Source: Sodiomyces alkalinus F11
Lineage: Eukaryota > Ascomycota > Sordariomycetes > Glomerellales > Plectosphaerellaceae
DNA length: 64,000 nucleotides
Assembly: GCF_003711515.1 (NCBI RefSeq)
Contig: NW_021167094.1
Span: 186,001 to 250,000, forward strand
Direction: 5' to 3'
The notes under the pieces were generated by a model, which was not told the origin of the DNA, made no database searches, and worked only from the letters and a program-made list of their open reading frames with translations. The translations under genes and the position numbers were made by a program. Positions 1 through 12,315 of the stretch are shown one piece after another. Within the stretch, counting starts at the first letter, position 1. Every line of letters starts with the position of its first letter.

Positions 1-458
1 GCAAAGCGCCCGGATGGCATTGGGTCTGTATATGGCTTCGGTGCTTCCTCCGGTATCCTTCATAATCGTGCTTGTGACCATAATTATATCCTCAGCCGAG
101 CTGGCCAGCTCCTTGATAACAAGGTGGACCATTTGCCGTAGGCTAGCATCTTTGTTCTGGAAGAGCTTCGAGATGCCGAAGAACAGTGTTGTAGCCTCGT
201 TCGTCGGAAACTTCTCGCCCCTATATAGGAGCAGAGCAATCTTGGTGAGGAGTATGCGACATCTTCGCGGTTGGATGGGGGAGCTGTTGAAGAGACGAGC
301 TTCGCGTGTGTTTCAGCGGGAATGGCCCAAAGGTGGTGATTTTGCCCTAGACTACAATAGACGGGAGAGGGTGGGAGCTTACCTTCTTGGAATACTTGTG
401 TCCGATCTACCTTGACCAATCCCAGGTCAGCATCTTCGTCCTTCTTGCCGTAGCTCAT
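1..458 (-). CDS. SEC21: Coatomer subunit gamma, N-terminal part (partial)
   Basis: Gamma subunit of the COPI vesicle coat, which acts in Golgi-to-ER and intra-Golgi transport. Two exons are visible: 383-458 (starts MSYGKKDEDADLGL, ends ..TQVFQE) and 1-299. The 83-bp intron 300-382 has GTAAGC..AG ends and restores the frame. The joined product continues with ARLFNSSPIQPRRCR, then LLTKIALLLYRGEKFPTNEA and FFGISKLFQNKDASLRQMV. This is the adaptin-like N-terminal solenoid start typical of fungal Sec21. About 125 residues are present of a protein usually near 900 aa; the rest lies beyond position 1. The start Met is the first in frame and matches the family N-terminus. No regulatory element is evident in the short upstream region. 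Confidence 0.93.
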
Positions 459-3400
459 GGTGGGCGACGGTTGGGTTGATGGGCGAGGTTGAGGTTGTTG
501 TCGTTGGAGGTCAGGACAGATGGAGCCCCCAGAGATGCCACGACTGATGCTAGTTCCACTGGTGGGTGAGTCACGTGATTATACCGGGCGTTTATGGGGG
601 AACCGTCTTATCTAATCACGCCTCACCGCCTGAGGTACAGAGGTATTTTTAGGTACGTACCTTCACGACCTTCATTCGCCTTTCGCAACAGCGAAAAGTC
701 AGTAAGGAATACAATACACCTGTGGGAGAGGCCAAGATGCGTTACATAGTTGCGACAAGGCAGCCGCTCCACTACCTAGCTCAACTATTGATTCGGCCAT
801 CCACATATTCATACTTCGGAACGAACCAAAGTACGGATATTTTCACTCGGGCTTCCCTCTTGCAGCTCATGGCGTGGCATACATCCGTCCAACACGCGTC
901 TACACCTGCACTTTTTTACAAGAGCCTGGTGGAATTCATGTGCCATGGCATGTGAACTGCAGACTTGTAGGCAGCGGGCGGTAGTAGAACGGATGCCCGC
1001 TGAGGGTTGCGCTACAGGCTACATGGAAGAGATATAGAGCGATGCTCCGTGATTGTCTCACGGAACTGAGTATTTCGATTCCGACTCTTGCAATTTGGCC
1101 TTGCCACGGACGCAATATCATCTGCCTTCGATCTTGGTCGTCACAATATAGATGTTTCCCTCGTGGACAAAGGAGAAAGAACCCCTGAGCATGGATGGGA
1201 ATTGAAGTGTGTTTGTGGACAAATCGCATGGCGTTGACTTCGGCGAGCGGATGTCAAGCCAGCGTTTCCATACCCGTCGCGTTTGCTTCTGATACTTTAT
1301 TGCGGCAAGGAAAATAACGAAAGGACGAGTGGCGGGGCCAATGTTGACATTCGGTATTTGATCAATGTTCGTTATTCCGAGGGCTACGGGTTCATAATTA
1401 GCCTATAGTGGGGCCGGCCTGGCAATGAATCTGGCGATGATGAAGTATCGGTGGGAGCATATGAGAAGAGTGTGGTTGGCGGATGTGCTGTCGCCGCGAA
1501 GTCCTGGCTTCCAGATTTTGTCAATAGGTCGTGAAAATCCCGACACGTGACAATAAAAAAGTTTGGTCATTCTACCTTAGGTGGTACCTACAGTGTACAT
1601 AGATATGCCAGATGCAGTTCTTCAAATCTTCCATCAACCACGACGATGGGATAAGATTTGGCACCCATTTTTCTATCCACTCCACAGAGGCCTTCATACA
1701 GATCTGCTATCTGACCAGTCCCGCGTTTGGTGTCCTGTTTGAATGATGGCGCAAGCAGTATATATGAAGTTGTCAGAAGCTAATTATCTCTGTTCTGCTT
1801 TTTATACGGTATTTGTCCCTCGGAATTCTACGTGTCCCGCCGACTGGCAAGCGGGGAAAGGGGGGGCGTTGCACGGCAGCCTTGGCCTGCGCGCCGTAAT
1901 TACTCCATAGGGGCCCAGTACTTCGTTTATGTTTGAAGACATGCAAAAGGAGGACTCTCGCTTGTTCCTGGTCTACGCTGCCAAGTGGAATCTGAGGCAG
2001 AAGAGTAAGTTTTGAATATATTTGCAGCTACAGTCTTATCTCAATGCCTGCCCTTTCCGCGTAGTCGCAAGTCCTTAGAGCTTTGGGAGGAAGACATCAG
2101 AGGACACAAGACTCGAAATTGTAGATATTGGTCGCTCCAATGGCTCGGAATCGTGATGTGATACAGACGCGGAGCATCGGAGGCTGTCAATAGAAATTTT
2201 ATTCCGCAGTCCATTATAGTGGTTATAGACCACCATGTACGACGATTGCCCTTTTTCCCACGGAGACCTTTTGTCAGTTGGGCGGTAAAGTAAGGTAGCT
2301 TGGAGGCTGGTATGCAGTTATCAACGGACTTCTACAGGGTTTCTCTCGTATCTGCGCTTTTCATTGCATTCCTTTAGAACTTTCCGGTGCCTTTCGTTCT
2401 TGGGTTACACGACACTTCCAGGTACGTAGATATTTATGATGATCCTGGTTTGGATGCTCTTCGCACGCAGACGATGAAGGCTTGAATCTAGCACCTAATT
2501 AATTACCGAATCTGCGGGAACTGGACAAACTAACATGAAGTATGCAGAAGCCGCGAGGGGTAGATAAGACGTTGCGGGCCCGTTCAAGTGTACATTATCA
2601 ATAACATCTACCTATTCATTGCCCTCATCCTCTCATATACGGGAATTGGTGAGCGATGCTCTGCACCTGGCTTGGCTTTGCGGACATGCACTTCGTAAAA
2701 CTACGTACCTTACCTGTTCATTGTGGAGACCACTTCGGCCCAAAGGTGGCGATATATGGTCTGCCTAGAGCGGGCAGGCGTTTCATAGGAACGACACTTT
2801 AACTACCTACCTTAGGTACGATAATTTATGCTACCTCCTATATACCTTAAACTAGCGACACAGGCATGTGACTCAGTCGGTGTCTGTTGGGGTATAGCTC
2901 GTTGGGCCGGGACGATAAAATTTCCAAATCGAAGGTGGTGTTGGGCTTGTGCAACGGTCCCGGAAAGGGAGGTCTGTACGAAGTAGAAAATAAAGACTGG
3001 AATCTCTCGACACCTGCTCCAGCCTCTCGTAATGTAGGTTGCAGTAGTGTACTTGGGTAGCGCAATCGTGTCCGGCAAAATTATATATCGCCACAGCTCC
3101 CCTTGATCAAAATTACGAACAGAAATCTGACGGTATCGGATTAAGACTTGGACACTCCCTGAAAAAGTGCTCCCCTGTTTCAAGCACCAAAGGCGAAACT
3201 GCGCAACTGTGGCAAGACCCTACTGTAGGTAGGCATTTACGCACTGTGAGTGTAGGTGGAAGGGCTACAAAATAGACTACTCAAGGAATCCATCACTCGC
3301 TCGCTACGGCATGATCGACGAAGGGAGCATCGTATCTGGGTCCATACATGTAGGTAGATAAAACATGATGGTATGGAGCAAGCTACGTATGCATGGTCGA

Positions 3401-4384
3401 CCACCGACTTTGCCTATGCATATATTTCGTGCTCCAGTGCCTGCAAGGAAAGCAAATAGATCGGGATACTGTATTATTATGTTCGCTTGCCCTCTAGCAC
3501 CTTGCCAAACAGATATATCCATCTGGCCGGACACTAATACTTGGTGCCGCTTTCTAGATAGCCACGGAGTGACGACGATTCACGGTATTTCGTATGTAAT
3601 ACCTTGTACTCCGTACGGGTTTGCCAAGACTTGCTGCTATGAAGCCTCCACCAGGTGGCGTGCTGTTTGCGGAGAGCCCGGCAAAGAGACCGCCAGTGTG
3701 GATGCGAGTATCCACGGTCAAAGAGGCAACGAAGAATAACTCATCGTATGCCGGGAGACTTGGACCAGAAGGCGCACGATCCGTGGGGCACAGAAACTTG
3801 CGCCAGGCGCGGACGCATTCATGGCCTTGGGACCAAGGCCATCTAACTTGAGTGGCAGATTTTTGGCAGGCCGGGAGGAAATATTAGCGGCCAGGAAGTA
3901 CGGAGTACATCTAAATATCACTGGTGCTATGAAAGATACCTTATCCACACCGGGAAACTTCACTGCGGGATGACTCGACGAACCAACCAATACTACTTCT
4001 ATGTTATCTAGAAATCAAAAAGGAAGAAAGATCTGAAAGAGGAACATGGCTGTAAAGAGACAACACTTGCGAGCAGCCCGTAGCTATCTCCAGTGCACTT
4101 CGCATATAGTGGCAACTACGAAGTAGCAAAATGAGACTGCTTCGTACATCATCGGCGGGGTGTACTGCAGGGTTGCCCGAGAGACTAAACAAGGAGGTGG
4201 GGTAAGCTGAGGGCAAGGCAAAAAAATTAAAAATTCTGCATCGACGTGGAAGGCTTTGAGGGAAAGTGTGGGCAATACCTTCTGAGTGGTAGGCCAGGCC
4301 CTGGAAATCTATTCACTGTTGGGCGGCTAAGGGCTGGTGTGCCCCGCTTGCCCCTCCTACCAACCTGCAAGTCGCCCTCGCAAC
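459..4384. other. Gene-poor intergenic region upstream of tef1
   Basis: About 3.9 kb between SEC21 and the tef1 promoter. Only short overlapping ORFs on both strands occur, with no family resemblance and no consistent splice pattern. It contains short palindromic words such as TACCTTAGGTAC (about 2809) and GTACGGAGTAC (about 3903), of the types that recur across the window. I see no gene, RNA gene or intact mobile element. Confidence 0.6.
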
Positions 4385-4540
4385 CTAAACGCGCCGTGGC
4401 CCCTCCACCGATCAGCCCCTCCCCCTCCCCCTCCACTCGAGTAATAAAATCTCTCCCACCCACCATCCCTCTTAACCTCTTTTCTCTCTTTCTTCTTCCC
4501 TCGTCCGCATACCAGAAACACGCTTTCTGCCTGCAAACTC
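4385..4540 (+). promoter_or_regulatory. Pyrimidine-rich core promoter / 5' leader of tef1
   Basis: A strongly CT-rich stretch runs immediately upstream of the 5' UTR intron, with blocks such as CCCCTCCCCCTCCCCCTCC near 4418-4436 and further CT runs at 4451-4503. CT-rich tracts just upstream of transcription starts are characteristic of highly expressed filamentous-fungal genes (translation factors, GAPDH). The exact start site cannot be fixed from sequence. Confidence 0.55.
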
Positions 4541-4652
4541 GTAAGTGGTTCTCCCCCTTCGCCTCTCATCTCTGTATGGATATATATTCCATTTGGATAT
4601 TCACATCTTCCATCTACCTTGATTTTCCGAGCTAATCATTGCCTTTTTGCAG
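4541..4652 (+). other. 5' UTR intron of tef1
   Basis: GTAAGT donor at 4541 and a TTTTTGCAG acceptor ending at 4652, 54 bp before the tef1 ATG. A leader intron at this place is standard in Sordariomycete tef1 genes. The adjacent leader sequence has no upstream ATG between the acceptor and the start codon. Confidence 0.75.
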
Positions 4653-4706
4653 ACACTTCCATCGCCCTCAACCTTTTTCCCACAAGCACCCGACAAGTCA
4701 ATCAAG

Positions 4707-6595
4707 ATGCCTCCCAAGGACGAGAAGACCCGTGCGTACAATTATGCTTTCCATCCGGCGAATTTGTTACTGACATTGACGAAGATCTCAACATCGTGGT
4801 CATCGGCCACGTCGACAGTGGCAAGTCCACTACGGTGCGTCTCATTCACACAACCCTGCGACCTCAATTACAATCTCTAACATGAATATTCTCTTCAGAC
4901 TGGTCACTTGATCTACCAGTGCGGTGGTATCGACAAGCGTACCATCGAGAAGTTCGAGAAGGAAGGTCCGTAACAAATCTTTACTCTGACTTTTTTCTGT
5001 TGATTTTTTTTTTCTTTTTCTCTTTTCCCCCTCCTGACTCGATTGTGGGTCGCGGGGCACTGATCCTGCGGTTACCCCGCTCTCACTTGCAATTTTTTCC
5101 GCAACGACTGGACCAACAATTTTTACTCGTTTTGTACCCCCCTTCGACCCCAAGCGGGGAAAAAAAATTGGATAAAGAACGAGCAACCGAAATGCTGACT
5201 AAGCGATTCAACAGCTGCCGAACTCGGCAAGGGTTCCTTCAAGTACGCATGGGTCCTTGACAAGCTGAAGGCTGAGCGTGAGCGTGGCATTACCATCGAC
5301 ATTGCCCTTTGGAAGTTTGAGACTCCCAAATACCATGTCACCGTCATCGGTAAGTTGTTATCTGAGTTCGACGCCTTCTCAGCACTAGGTTGGCGGTGCT
5401 GATCAATTTCACCCCTAGATGCCCCCGGCCATCGTGACTTCATCAAGAACATGATCACTGGTACTTCCCAGGCCGATCTTGCCATTCTCATCATTGCCGC
5501 CGGTACTGGTGAGTTCGAGGCTGGTATCTCCAAGGATGGCCAGACTCGTGAGCACGCCCTGCTCGCCTTCACCCTTGGTGTCCGCAACCTCATCGTTGCC
5601 ATCAACAAGATGGACACTGCCAAGTGGTCCGAGGACCGTTACAACGAGATCATCAAGGAGACCTCCAACTTCATCAAGAAGGTCGGCTACAACCCCAAGC
5701 AGGTCGCCTTCGTTCCCATCTCCGGCTTCAACGGCGACAACATGCTCGAGCCCTCCTCCAACTGCCCCTGGTACAAGGGCTGGGAGCGTGAGGGCCCCAA
5801 GGGCGCCAAGCTCAGTGGCAAGACCCTCCTTGAGGCCATTGACTCCACCATTCCTCCCACCCGTCCCACCGACAAGCCCCTCCGTCTCCCTCTCCAGGAC
5901 GTCTACAAGATTGGCGGTATCGGCACGGTCCCCGTCGGCCGTATCGAGACTGGTATCCTCAAGCCCGGCATGATTGTCACCTTCGCTCCTTCCAACGTCA
6001 CCACTGAAGTCAAGTCCGTCGAGATGCACCACGAGCAGCTCACCGAGGGTGTTCCGGGTGACAACGTCGGCTTCAACGTGAAGAACGTCTCGGTCAAGGA
6101 TATCCGCCGTGGCAACGTCGCCGGTGACTCCAAGAACGACCCCCCCTCCGGCGCTGCTTCTTTCACCGCCCAGGTCATCGTTCTCAACCACCCCGGTCAG
6201 GTCGGTGCCGGCTATGCCCCCGTCCTTGACTGCCACACTGCCCACATTGCCTGCAAGTTCGCCGAGCTCAAGGAGAAGATTGACCGCCGTACCGGCAAGT
6301 CGGTTGAAGACAACCCCAAGTTCATCAAGTCTGGTGATGCCGCCATCGTCAAGATGATTCCCTCCAAGCCCATGTGCGTTGAGGCTTTCACTGAGTACCC
6401 TCCCCTGGGCCGTTTCGCCGTCCGTGACATGCGTCAGACCGTCGCTGTCGGTGTCATCAAGTCGGTTGAGAAGGCCGCTGCCGGTGCTGGCAAGGTATGT
6501 TCTTTCGTCTATCATCGGTACAGTTTATCCCACAGGTCACTGACACATCTCCCCAGGTCACCAAGTCTGCCGCCAAGGCCGGCGCCAAGAAATAA
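4707..6595 (+). CDS. tef1: Translation elongation factor 1-alpha
   Basis: GTPase that delivers aminoacyl-tRNA to the ribosomal A site. Exons: 4707-4731, 4785-4834, 4899-4965, 5215-5349, 5419-6494, 6557-6595. All junctions keep frame and read [35 protein letters not shown]..[13 protein letters not shown]..[11 protein letters not shown]..[12 protein letters not shown]. The product is about 463 aa, the expected length. Visible motifs are the P-loop GHVDSGKST, the G3 motif DAPGH, the G4 motif NKMD and, further on, the tRNA-binding beta-barrel domains. Codon choice is strongly biased to C-ending codons (AAG, GTC, ACC), as expected for a very highly expressed gene and unlike its neighbours. The third coding intron (249 bp) is unusually long and T-rich. 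The last intron separates only 12 codons plus the stop. It is convergent with SLS1. Confidence 0.99.
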
Positions 6596-7300
6596 ACGCT
6601 CTAATACCCTGTCATCATCCTCCTCATGGGTCTTCGGAACGTCCTCAGGCCGCGGACCGCTCATGCTTGCTTCTACGACTCTTACGAATCTCCTTTGCTC
6701 CGCGTGAGGGCCCGGTTTGTCTTTTTTTTTGGGAGGTTAGCACGGTTATGAGATGAAAAGGATCGGGCTATTTGCGTTCGACAAAAATCTTGTCCTCATG
6801 ACCCAGGTGCTTTACTACGCAAAATAGAGTCCCTAGAAGTGATTCCCAAGTTCTGTTCAAACCTATCTGTCCTTGGCCTACACATTGTGACGTGATAATA
6901 CAAGTCGTACGGAGTAGGCGTGTTCGTAGCTTCCTGTCACGAGAATCCAGTTCTTCCAACCCCATTGAACGGAGACGAAATGGCGAAGCACATGAGATTG
7001 TAATTTGTGACCTTGAAGAGGCTTTCCAGGCTTGGAAGGAAATTAAGTCTATCATTGGTATGGAACGAATAATATACAAGGTGTATGCCGTAACTAGGTA
7101 ATGTACAAAACATATAAACCGGAACAGTATTGTTACACATTCCATTAACCCGATTTTGGCGTGGCCTTCTTCACTAACCATTTCTTTTGGATGCGCTGTA
7201 AAGATTAGGCCACGCCGGTTTTCTGATGGAGCTCTCTCGCTTACTAGATCTGCCTCACTCTCCTGGGTCTTGTATCCCCTGCCCGTGAACCGTTCTCGCC
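6596..7300. other. Convergent 3' regions of tef1 and SLS1
   Basis: About 700 bp between two converging stop codons. It holds the tef1 3' UTR with a T-run at about 6721-6730, and the SLS1 3' UTR. Short ORFs at 6768-7181 have no recognisable product. One TACGGAGTA word lies near 6908. Confidence 0.6.
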
Positions 7301-10280
7301 TTACGCACCATGGACATGTCTCGGCTTCTCACCCAGCCACAGGAAGAGCTGGTCGCCGGCTAAACGTGTGGCGAGATCAATGTATCGTCTCTGATAAAGC
7401 GTCCCCGGCTTCTTCCCCTCGGCCGGTGGCAGCATGTGGAGCGAGAGCTCCGTTCGCCGGCCGCCGTGGAGCCCGGCCTCGATGTTCGTGTACCTGAGCT
7501 GGTGTCCCTCGTAGTGCAGCGTCACGGAGCGCCGAACTTCGAGGCCTATGAACGCGAATGTCTCGTCCACTGGGCCGGAAGGATCCTCACTTGTCTGGGC
7601 GTTTTGGCTTCGCTGCCGTTTCCCGGCGGCTGGTTCACCTCGCTCTGGAGCTGACGACAGGCTGTTGCTCATCATGGGCAGTCCAGCGAGCTCATCGGCG
7701 GGGATGTGCATAAAAGCTGGAGTGCGCAGCATCCCTTGGTCAAGGTCGAAGAGGGAGGCGTCGACGAAGCGGCGAATGGCGGGGATGCTGTCTGGGTTGG
7801 GAAGCCTGGATATGCTAGAGCGGTAGACGCGAAGATCAACGGGGCGGTCGGGGAGGGTCACATCGTGTTGTTCCCGGCTGAGGATGACGTGGACGTGTTT
7901 CTCGGGGCTATTTTCCCAGGTGAGACGGCCATCGAGAGGGAGTTGATCTGGTACAGCGAGGTGCACTTCTAGGAGGTAGCTAGGCACTGAAGAAGGTCGC
8001 AAGCGGACCGAGTCCTTGGCGATCTCTAAGAAGGGCTTGTCTCGGTCAACTCCGACGGCAAAGCGAAGGACAAGCGTCGTGGTCGCAGGGACGTCGGTTG
8101 TTGCTAGGGAATCAAGTGAGGCTAAGCCAGTAGGAGGAGGAACAATGGGCGAGAACATGCGGGTTGGAGCCCGGCTGTCTGTCTCGCTGGACGTCAGAAC
8201 ACCTTGCGAGGGTGAAAGCGATAGTGCCCTAGCAAGAGGAAAGACACCCTGTCCATGGGGGAACAAGAGGTGTCCGAAGGTGACGGACGTCGTCTCCTCG
8301 GGTGGGCTCCAGGATGACAATGTATCATCTGTATCGTCATCGATCACGTCTGCCTCCTTGTTGCTGGGGAGGAAAAGCATCGTTGGGGCAGCACGGATGA
8401 CTGACAAAGGAGCCTGAGGGGTGCCTTTGACCAGATCCCGTCTACGGCCGAATCGATAGCGGTATCGTGGCTTCGGATCAGCCGTGTCACGACCCAGAGG
8501 CAGGATCCAACGCGACCAGCTCTGTAGCCTATGACGCCAGGTCCACCGTTCTTGGTCACCGACGGCGGGAGCCAACCGGACCTGAAGAGGATCTTTGTTC
8601 TTGCTACTCGCCCGCCTCTGGGAAGCGAATGTCCTGGTACGCCTCGGAACGAAGCTGGGATCAACGACGGCAGTGGACGGGACGCTGAGAAAGGCAGTGT
8701 ATAACAAGCGCCAGATGACATGCGCTTTGCTTTCCCATGCGTTTTGATCGTCGGCTACGTTACGGTCGCCAGTCGTATTCCACGATAAGACTCGAAGCTG
8801 TGATGAAGCCAGTCAGTCAGCAGTTGTCCCATAGCGTACAAAGGGGAGGGGGTTGGGCTTACGATCCCAGAACTGTCGAGGGAGAGTGCTGTCTGGGTAA
8901 GGGAGCCCAGCTTCCTGATGAAGCTCTCGGTAATGTTCGCAACGGGCAACTTAGTTTGACGGGGAAAGAGTGTCAAATTCTCCTCTGCGGCACTTTCGAG
9001 GAAGTCTTCGATATGGTCGAGGATGGCCTGGCCAGCGGGTTTTCTAGCCATGATGCGGAGCTCTTTTGTTGCAGGACTGCCTGTCACCGACTCTCCCGGT
9101 TGAATAAAGCCTTGGCCAATATCTGCGATCAAGTCCCCATCCCGATCTATTTTCGATCGATGGTTAGCAGCAAAGTCTACAACAAGAAAAGCAAAAAGAA
9201 AAGAAAGGAAAAAAGAAGAAGAAAAAAAAAGCCAAAAGGGCAATCAAGGAAGGGCGACTCACGCCTCGCTTGGAGATATGCCCAAGCCGAGTCGGTGAAA
9301 GAAACGACAATCTCGTTCAGGCCTTCCACTCTTTCCCAAACATCAAGACCCCAGGCTCGTGACATGAGAGAGTAGGCCACCCGGTCCTTTCCCGGTTTGG
9401 ATGGCAACTCGATCTCTTCCAGGGGGCGGAAGACGACAGGCCGAGCCATCCAGGACCGTGTTTCCCTTGAAGCGAGTGCAGAACCTGGTGTCTTGGATGA
9501 AGATGAAGACCGAGCCTTCGTTTTCGTCGAGAGGTAGTAGGTGAGTTGAGACTTGGTAAACCCTCCGGCGAGTGTTTCGAGGAGAGCCCCAAACTCATTT
9601 CTGGGGAGTAGGGAGTTCTCGGGGCGGAGCTCCTCGATGTTCTGGTATGCCTCTTCCAGGGAAGCCGTATCTCGAGAGGCTTCAATCGACTCTTTTAGTT
9701 CGGCGGCCAAGTCGGGGGAAGTGCCGTCTTCAGGCAGCGGAATCTCTTCGACGAGCCGCGAACGGTCTGGCCTCTGGTCGTCACGCATTATGATGGTATG
9801 TGCCTTTTCTCCCAGCATCTCAACTCCCAGCTCTTCAGGGCTAAGAGTGACGCGACGCAAGCCCACACGCCCCCGATGGACCTTGCTTTTATTATCATTG
9901 GACGTTTTCCTCTTGTTCTTCTTGTCTGATGGTCTGCTCCGAGAATGAGAAGCCTCCGGCAAACCTCCCTCCGGATTTGACGAAGCATCTGTAGGACTCG
10001 GCTCGTCGTGGGTCTCCTTGTGCGAGGCATGGTCAAAAGCTGCTACGTCTTCATTCTTGTTGTCTCGTGAGGCTTCTCTGACGGCTTCGTGGGAGGCACC
10101 AGCCTCATGCAGTCGTTCCCATGCAGGTGGAGAGCTGTAGTGTCGAGAGAAAGGGCGTGAAAAGGGGAGTATGGGAGCAGCTTCGGATGGACGAACGGTC
10201 CATGGTCGGCGAAATTTGTTAGGAAATCTCAATTGACATTGTATACAAATGTTTCGAGGATTAGCTGCTCTAGAAATCAT
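7301..10280 (-). CDS. SLS1: SLS1-type mitochondrial inner-membrane regulator of mitochondrial gene expression
   Basis: Member of the fungal Sls1 family. In yeast, Sls1 is an inner-membrane matrix-side protein that couples mitochondrial transcription to translation. Exons: 9263-10280, 8863-9146, 7301-8797; 932 aa in total. Intron 1 (9147-9262) uses a GTGAGT donor and an acceptor with a GCTAAC branch site. Intron 2 (8798-8862) has GTAAGC..CACAG with a CTGAC branch. Both keep frame. The N-terminus (MISRAANPRNICIQCQLRF, then Arg-rich to about residue 50) is a typical fungal mitochondrial presequence. A charged low-complexity stretch follows at about 60-135, then RRVTLSPEELGVEMLGE and NEFGALLETLAGGFTKSQL, which resemble the family core. 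The Met at 10280 was chosen over an in-frame one at 11006 because the upstream extension is not protein-like and runs through NSE3. It is divergent from NSE3 across 400 bp. Confidence 0.85.
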
Positions 10281-10680
10281 TGGAGCGAGTTTGAGGTGGA
10301 CATGTGCCAAATCTTGGTCGTCATGCCGTTGCAATTGAATGGCTTTGACCAGTCGCGTAGTGTAAGAGACGGAAGACTTGGAGACCGAGCTTGAAAGTCG
10401 AGGTCCAACTTGAATTTTGCGATCAAGGATGCGATCCCGATAAGATAAGGAATGCCCCACTTCCACGTTTCCGACTTCTTTAAGGTACCTTACCTTACGC
10501 GACGACGCGATCTCTAGATCGAGTCTCGTAATGAAGTACCTCCGTATTTGAACATTCAGCCCTTCAACAAAGGAAATTCCCACGACAAACCACGGATTAT
10601 TTAGCGTCCCTCGACTCGTTTTAACTATATTCTGAACAGCCTGCTGAAGTGGTGGAGACGCTTGGACGAAGGCCGCCACA
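10281..10680. promoter_or_regulatory. Shared divergent promoter of SLS1 and NSE3
   Basis: 400 bp between two outward-facing start codons. It contains AGGTACCTTACCTTACGCG near 10482-10500 (one of the window's recurrent palindrome types) and a CG-rich motif GCGACGACGCGATC just after. No TATA box is obvious for either gene. Confidence 0.5.
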
Positions 10681-11914
10681 ATGCCTGTTGGAAGCAGGAG
10701 GAGACGAACCCAAGTATGTATTCCAGCAATGCGCCTCGCCCGGATATCACCTTCGACGAAAACACTGTCAAAACCCCCAGTCTGCTTCAACTGACCAAAG
10801 CCCCGTATGTTAGAATGAAGAAGACATCGACGGAGAAGACCAGCGACCCCGCCAGCGCAGAAATCGAGACCGACCCCCCGGAGATGACGAGAGAGAAGAC
10901 ACTTGGCAAGATGAAGGGGACACCATGGACATAGAGGCCAGTCCGGATGAACAGCTAGCCAAAAAGCTCGTTCGCTACGCTCTTGCCTGTGACTTCTCCC
11001 GGACACCGATTCGACGAGACGGGATTAAAGAGAGAGGTCAGTGGTCCTCTCTGGTTCCGGGCCCCGTCCTTTTGGCACATTCGCTGACCACCCTTGCCCT
11101 ACCACTCCTCGCCATATAGTTCTCGGAGACCAAGGAAGAGCATTCAGAAGGGTTCTAGACATTGCACAAAACTATCTCCGCCAGATCTGGGGCATGGAGT
11201 TGCGTGAGCTACCAATACGCGAGAAACACACGCTCGAGGACAAGCGCAAAGGTGGGTCTGCGGCTATGGGTTCTTGAGGCGCCCTCTTTCTGTGCTTCGT
11301 TCACTTCGAACGTTGCTGACTTGGTTTGAAAAAAAAATTAAAAATTCACAACAGCCGCTCGATCACAATCTCAACCCAAAACCAGCACTGGCGTCTACAT
11401 CCTCGTATCCACCCTCCCCGAAGCCTACCGATCCCCCGCCATCATCCCTCCCTCGCGAACCCCCAGCGCCGACGCCGAAGCGGCCTACGTAGCCTTCTAC
11501 ACCATGGTGATCACCGTTATTCTGCTCAACGGAGGCGAGCTCAGCGACGCCAAGCTCCGCCGGTATTTGCACCGCACGAACGCCGAGGACAATGTCGGCG
11601 CCGAGCCGACGGAAGAAGTCCTCAAGCGGATGCTGTCGCATGGCTACGTCACTAAGCATGTACAGCGCGATGAAACGAGCCAAGCCCACGACTCGGGAGA
11701 GAATACGACCTGGTACGTGGGCCCCAGGGGGCAGGAAGAGGTCGGGATCGACGGTGCGGCGGGTATGATACGCTCGGTGTGGGGGCAGCAGGATGAGCGG
11801 GGAGGCGAGGAGCTCGAGAAGAAGATCCGTGCGAGTTTTGGACCTGCGGTCGCTCGGGGGATGGGGGAAGCGAACGGGGAGGAGGATGGATGGGGAGGGG
11901 ACGAGCCGGCATGA
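10681..11914 (+). CDS. NSE3: SMC5-SMC6 complex subunit Nse3 (MAGE domain)
   Basis: MAGE-family protein that partners the Nse1 RING protein and the Nse4 kleisin in the SMC5/6 DNA-repair complex in the nucleus. Exons: 10681-10713, 10814-11036, 11120-11251, 11355-11914; 315 aa. Intron 1 (100 bp) has GTATGT, an AACTGAC branch site and TAG. Every junction is in phase. The product begins MPVGSRRRRTQ, has an acidic linker (..DDEREDTWQDEGDTMDIE..), then the MAGE winged-helix region: LVRYALACDFSRTPIRRDGI, RAFRRVLDIAQNYLRQIWGM, ELRELP, GVYILVSTLPEAYR, TMVITVILLNGGELSDAKL, LKRMLSHGYV. The order of these blocks is that of fungal Nse3. It ends in an acidic, Gly-rich tail. It is convergent with SF3b5. Confidence 0.85.
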
Positions 11915-12315
11915 TCGGAAGCCTTGGGAGGGTGAAATCCAGGTCGATTGGGGAAATGAACCCCTTAGATCAGATGCAGAGGAGCAACGGGGCGTGAGCC
12001 AACATGTCTTCTTTTCCGTAAATGAGCTTCATCTCTGATGAACGCGACGAAGGCAGCGGGCACAACGGGAGAGTGCACTTGAAAAGTGCGGTCATGATAT
12101 ACCATTCAAACCCGCCAAGTAGCCGTACAGGGTGTAACTCTCGCATCCCTCAAAACGCAAACAGATTTCGCCTAACGCCGTGTACCTCGCTATGGTGCCA
12201 CCCATCCGATCCCCGAGTTTGGATATCCTACAGTCGTATAGGCCCGTCGCGTCTGGATGAAAATATGCACGTATTCATCGCCAGAAGACCGTATTACCAA
12301 CCACACAACTGTGGC

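Noticed and set aside
5415..6515. 366-aa minus-strand ORF opposite tef1
   Set aside because: It is the antisense shadow of the strongly codon-biased tef1 main exon, with Gly/Asp/Leu-rich composition and no family resemblance.
10281..11006. N-terminal extension of SLS1 to the upstream in-frame Met at 11006
   Set aside because: It would run antisense through NSE3 exons and the extra residues are not protein-like. The Met at 10280 starts a good mitochondrial presequence.
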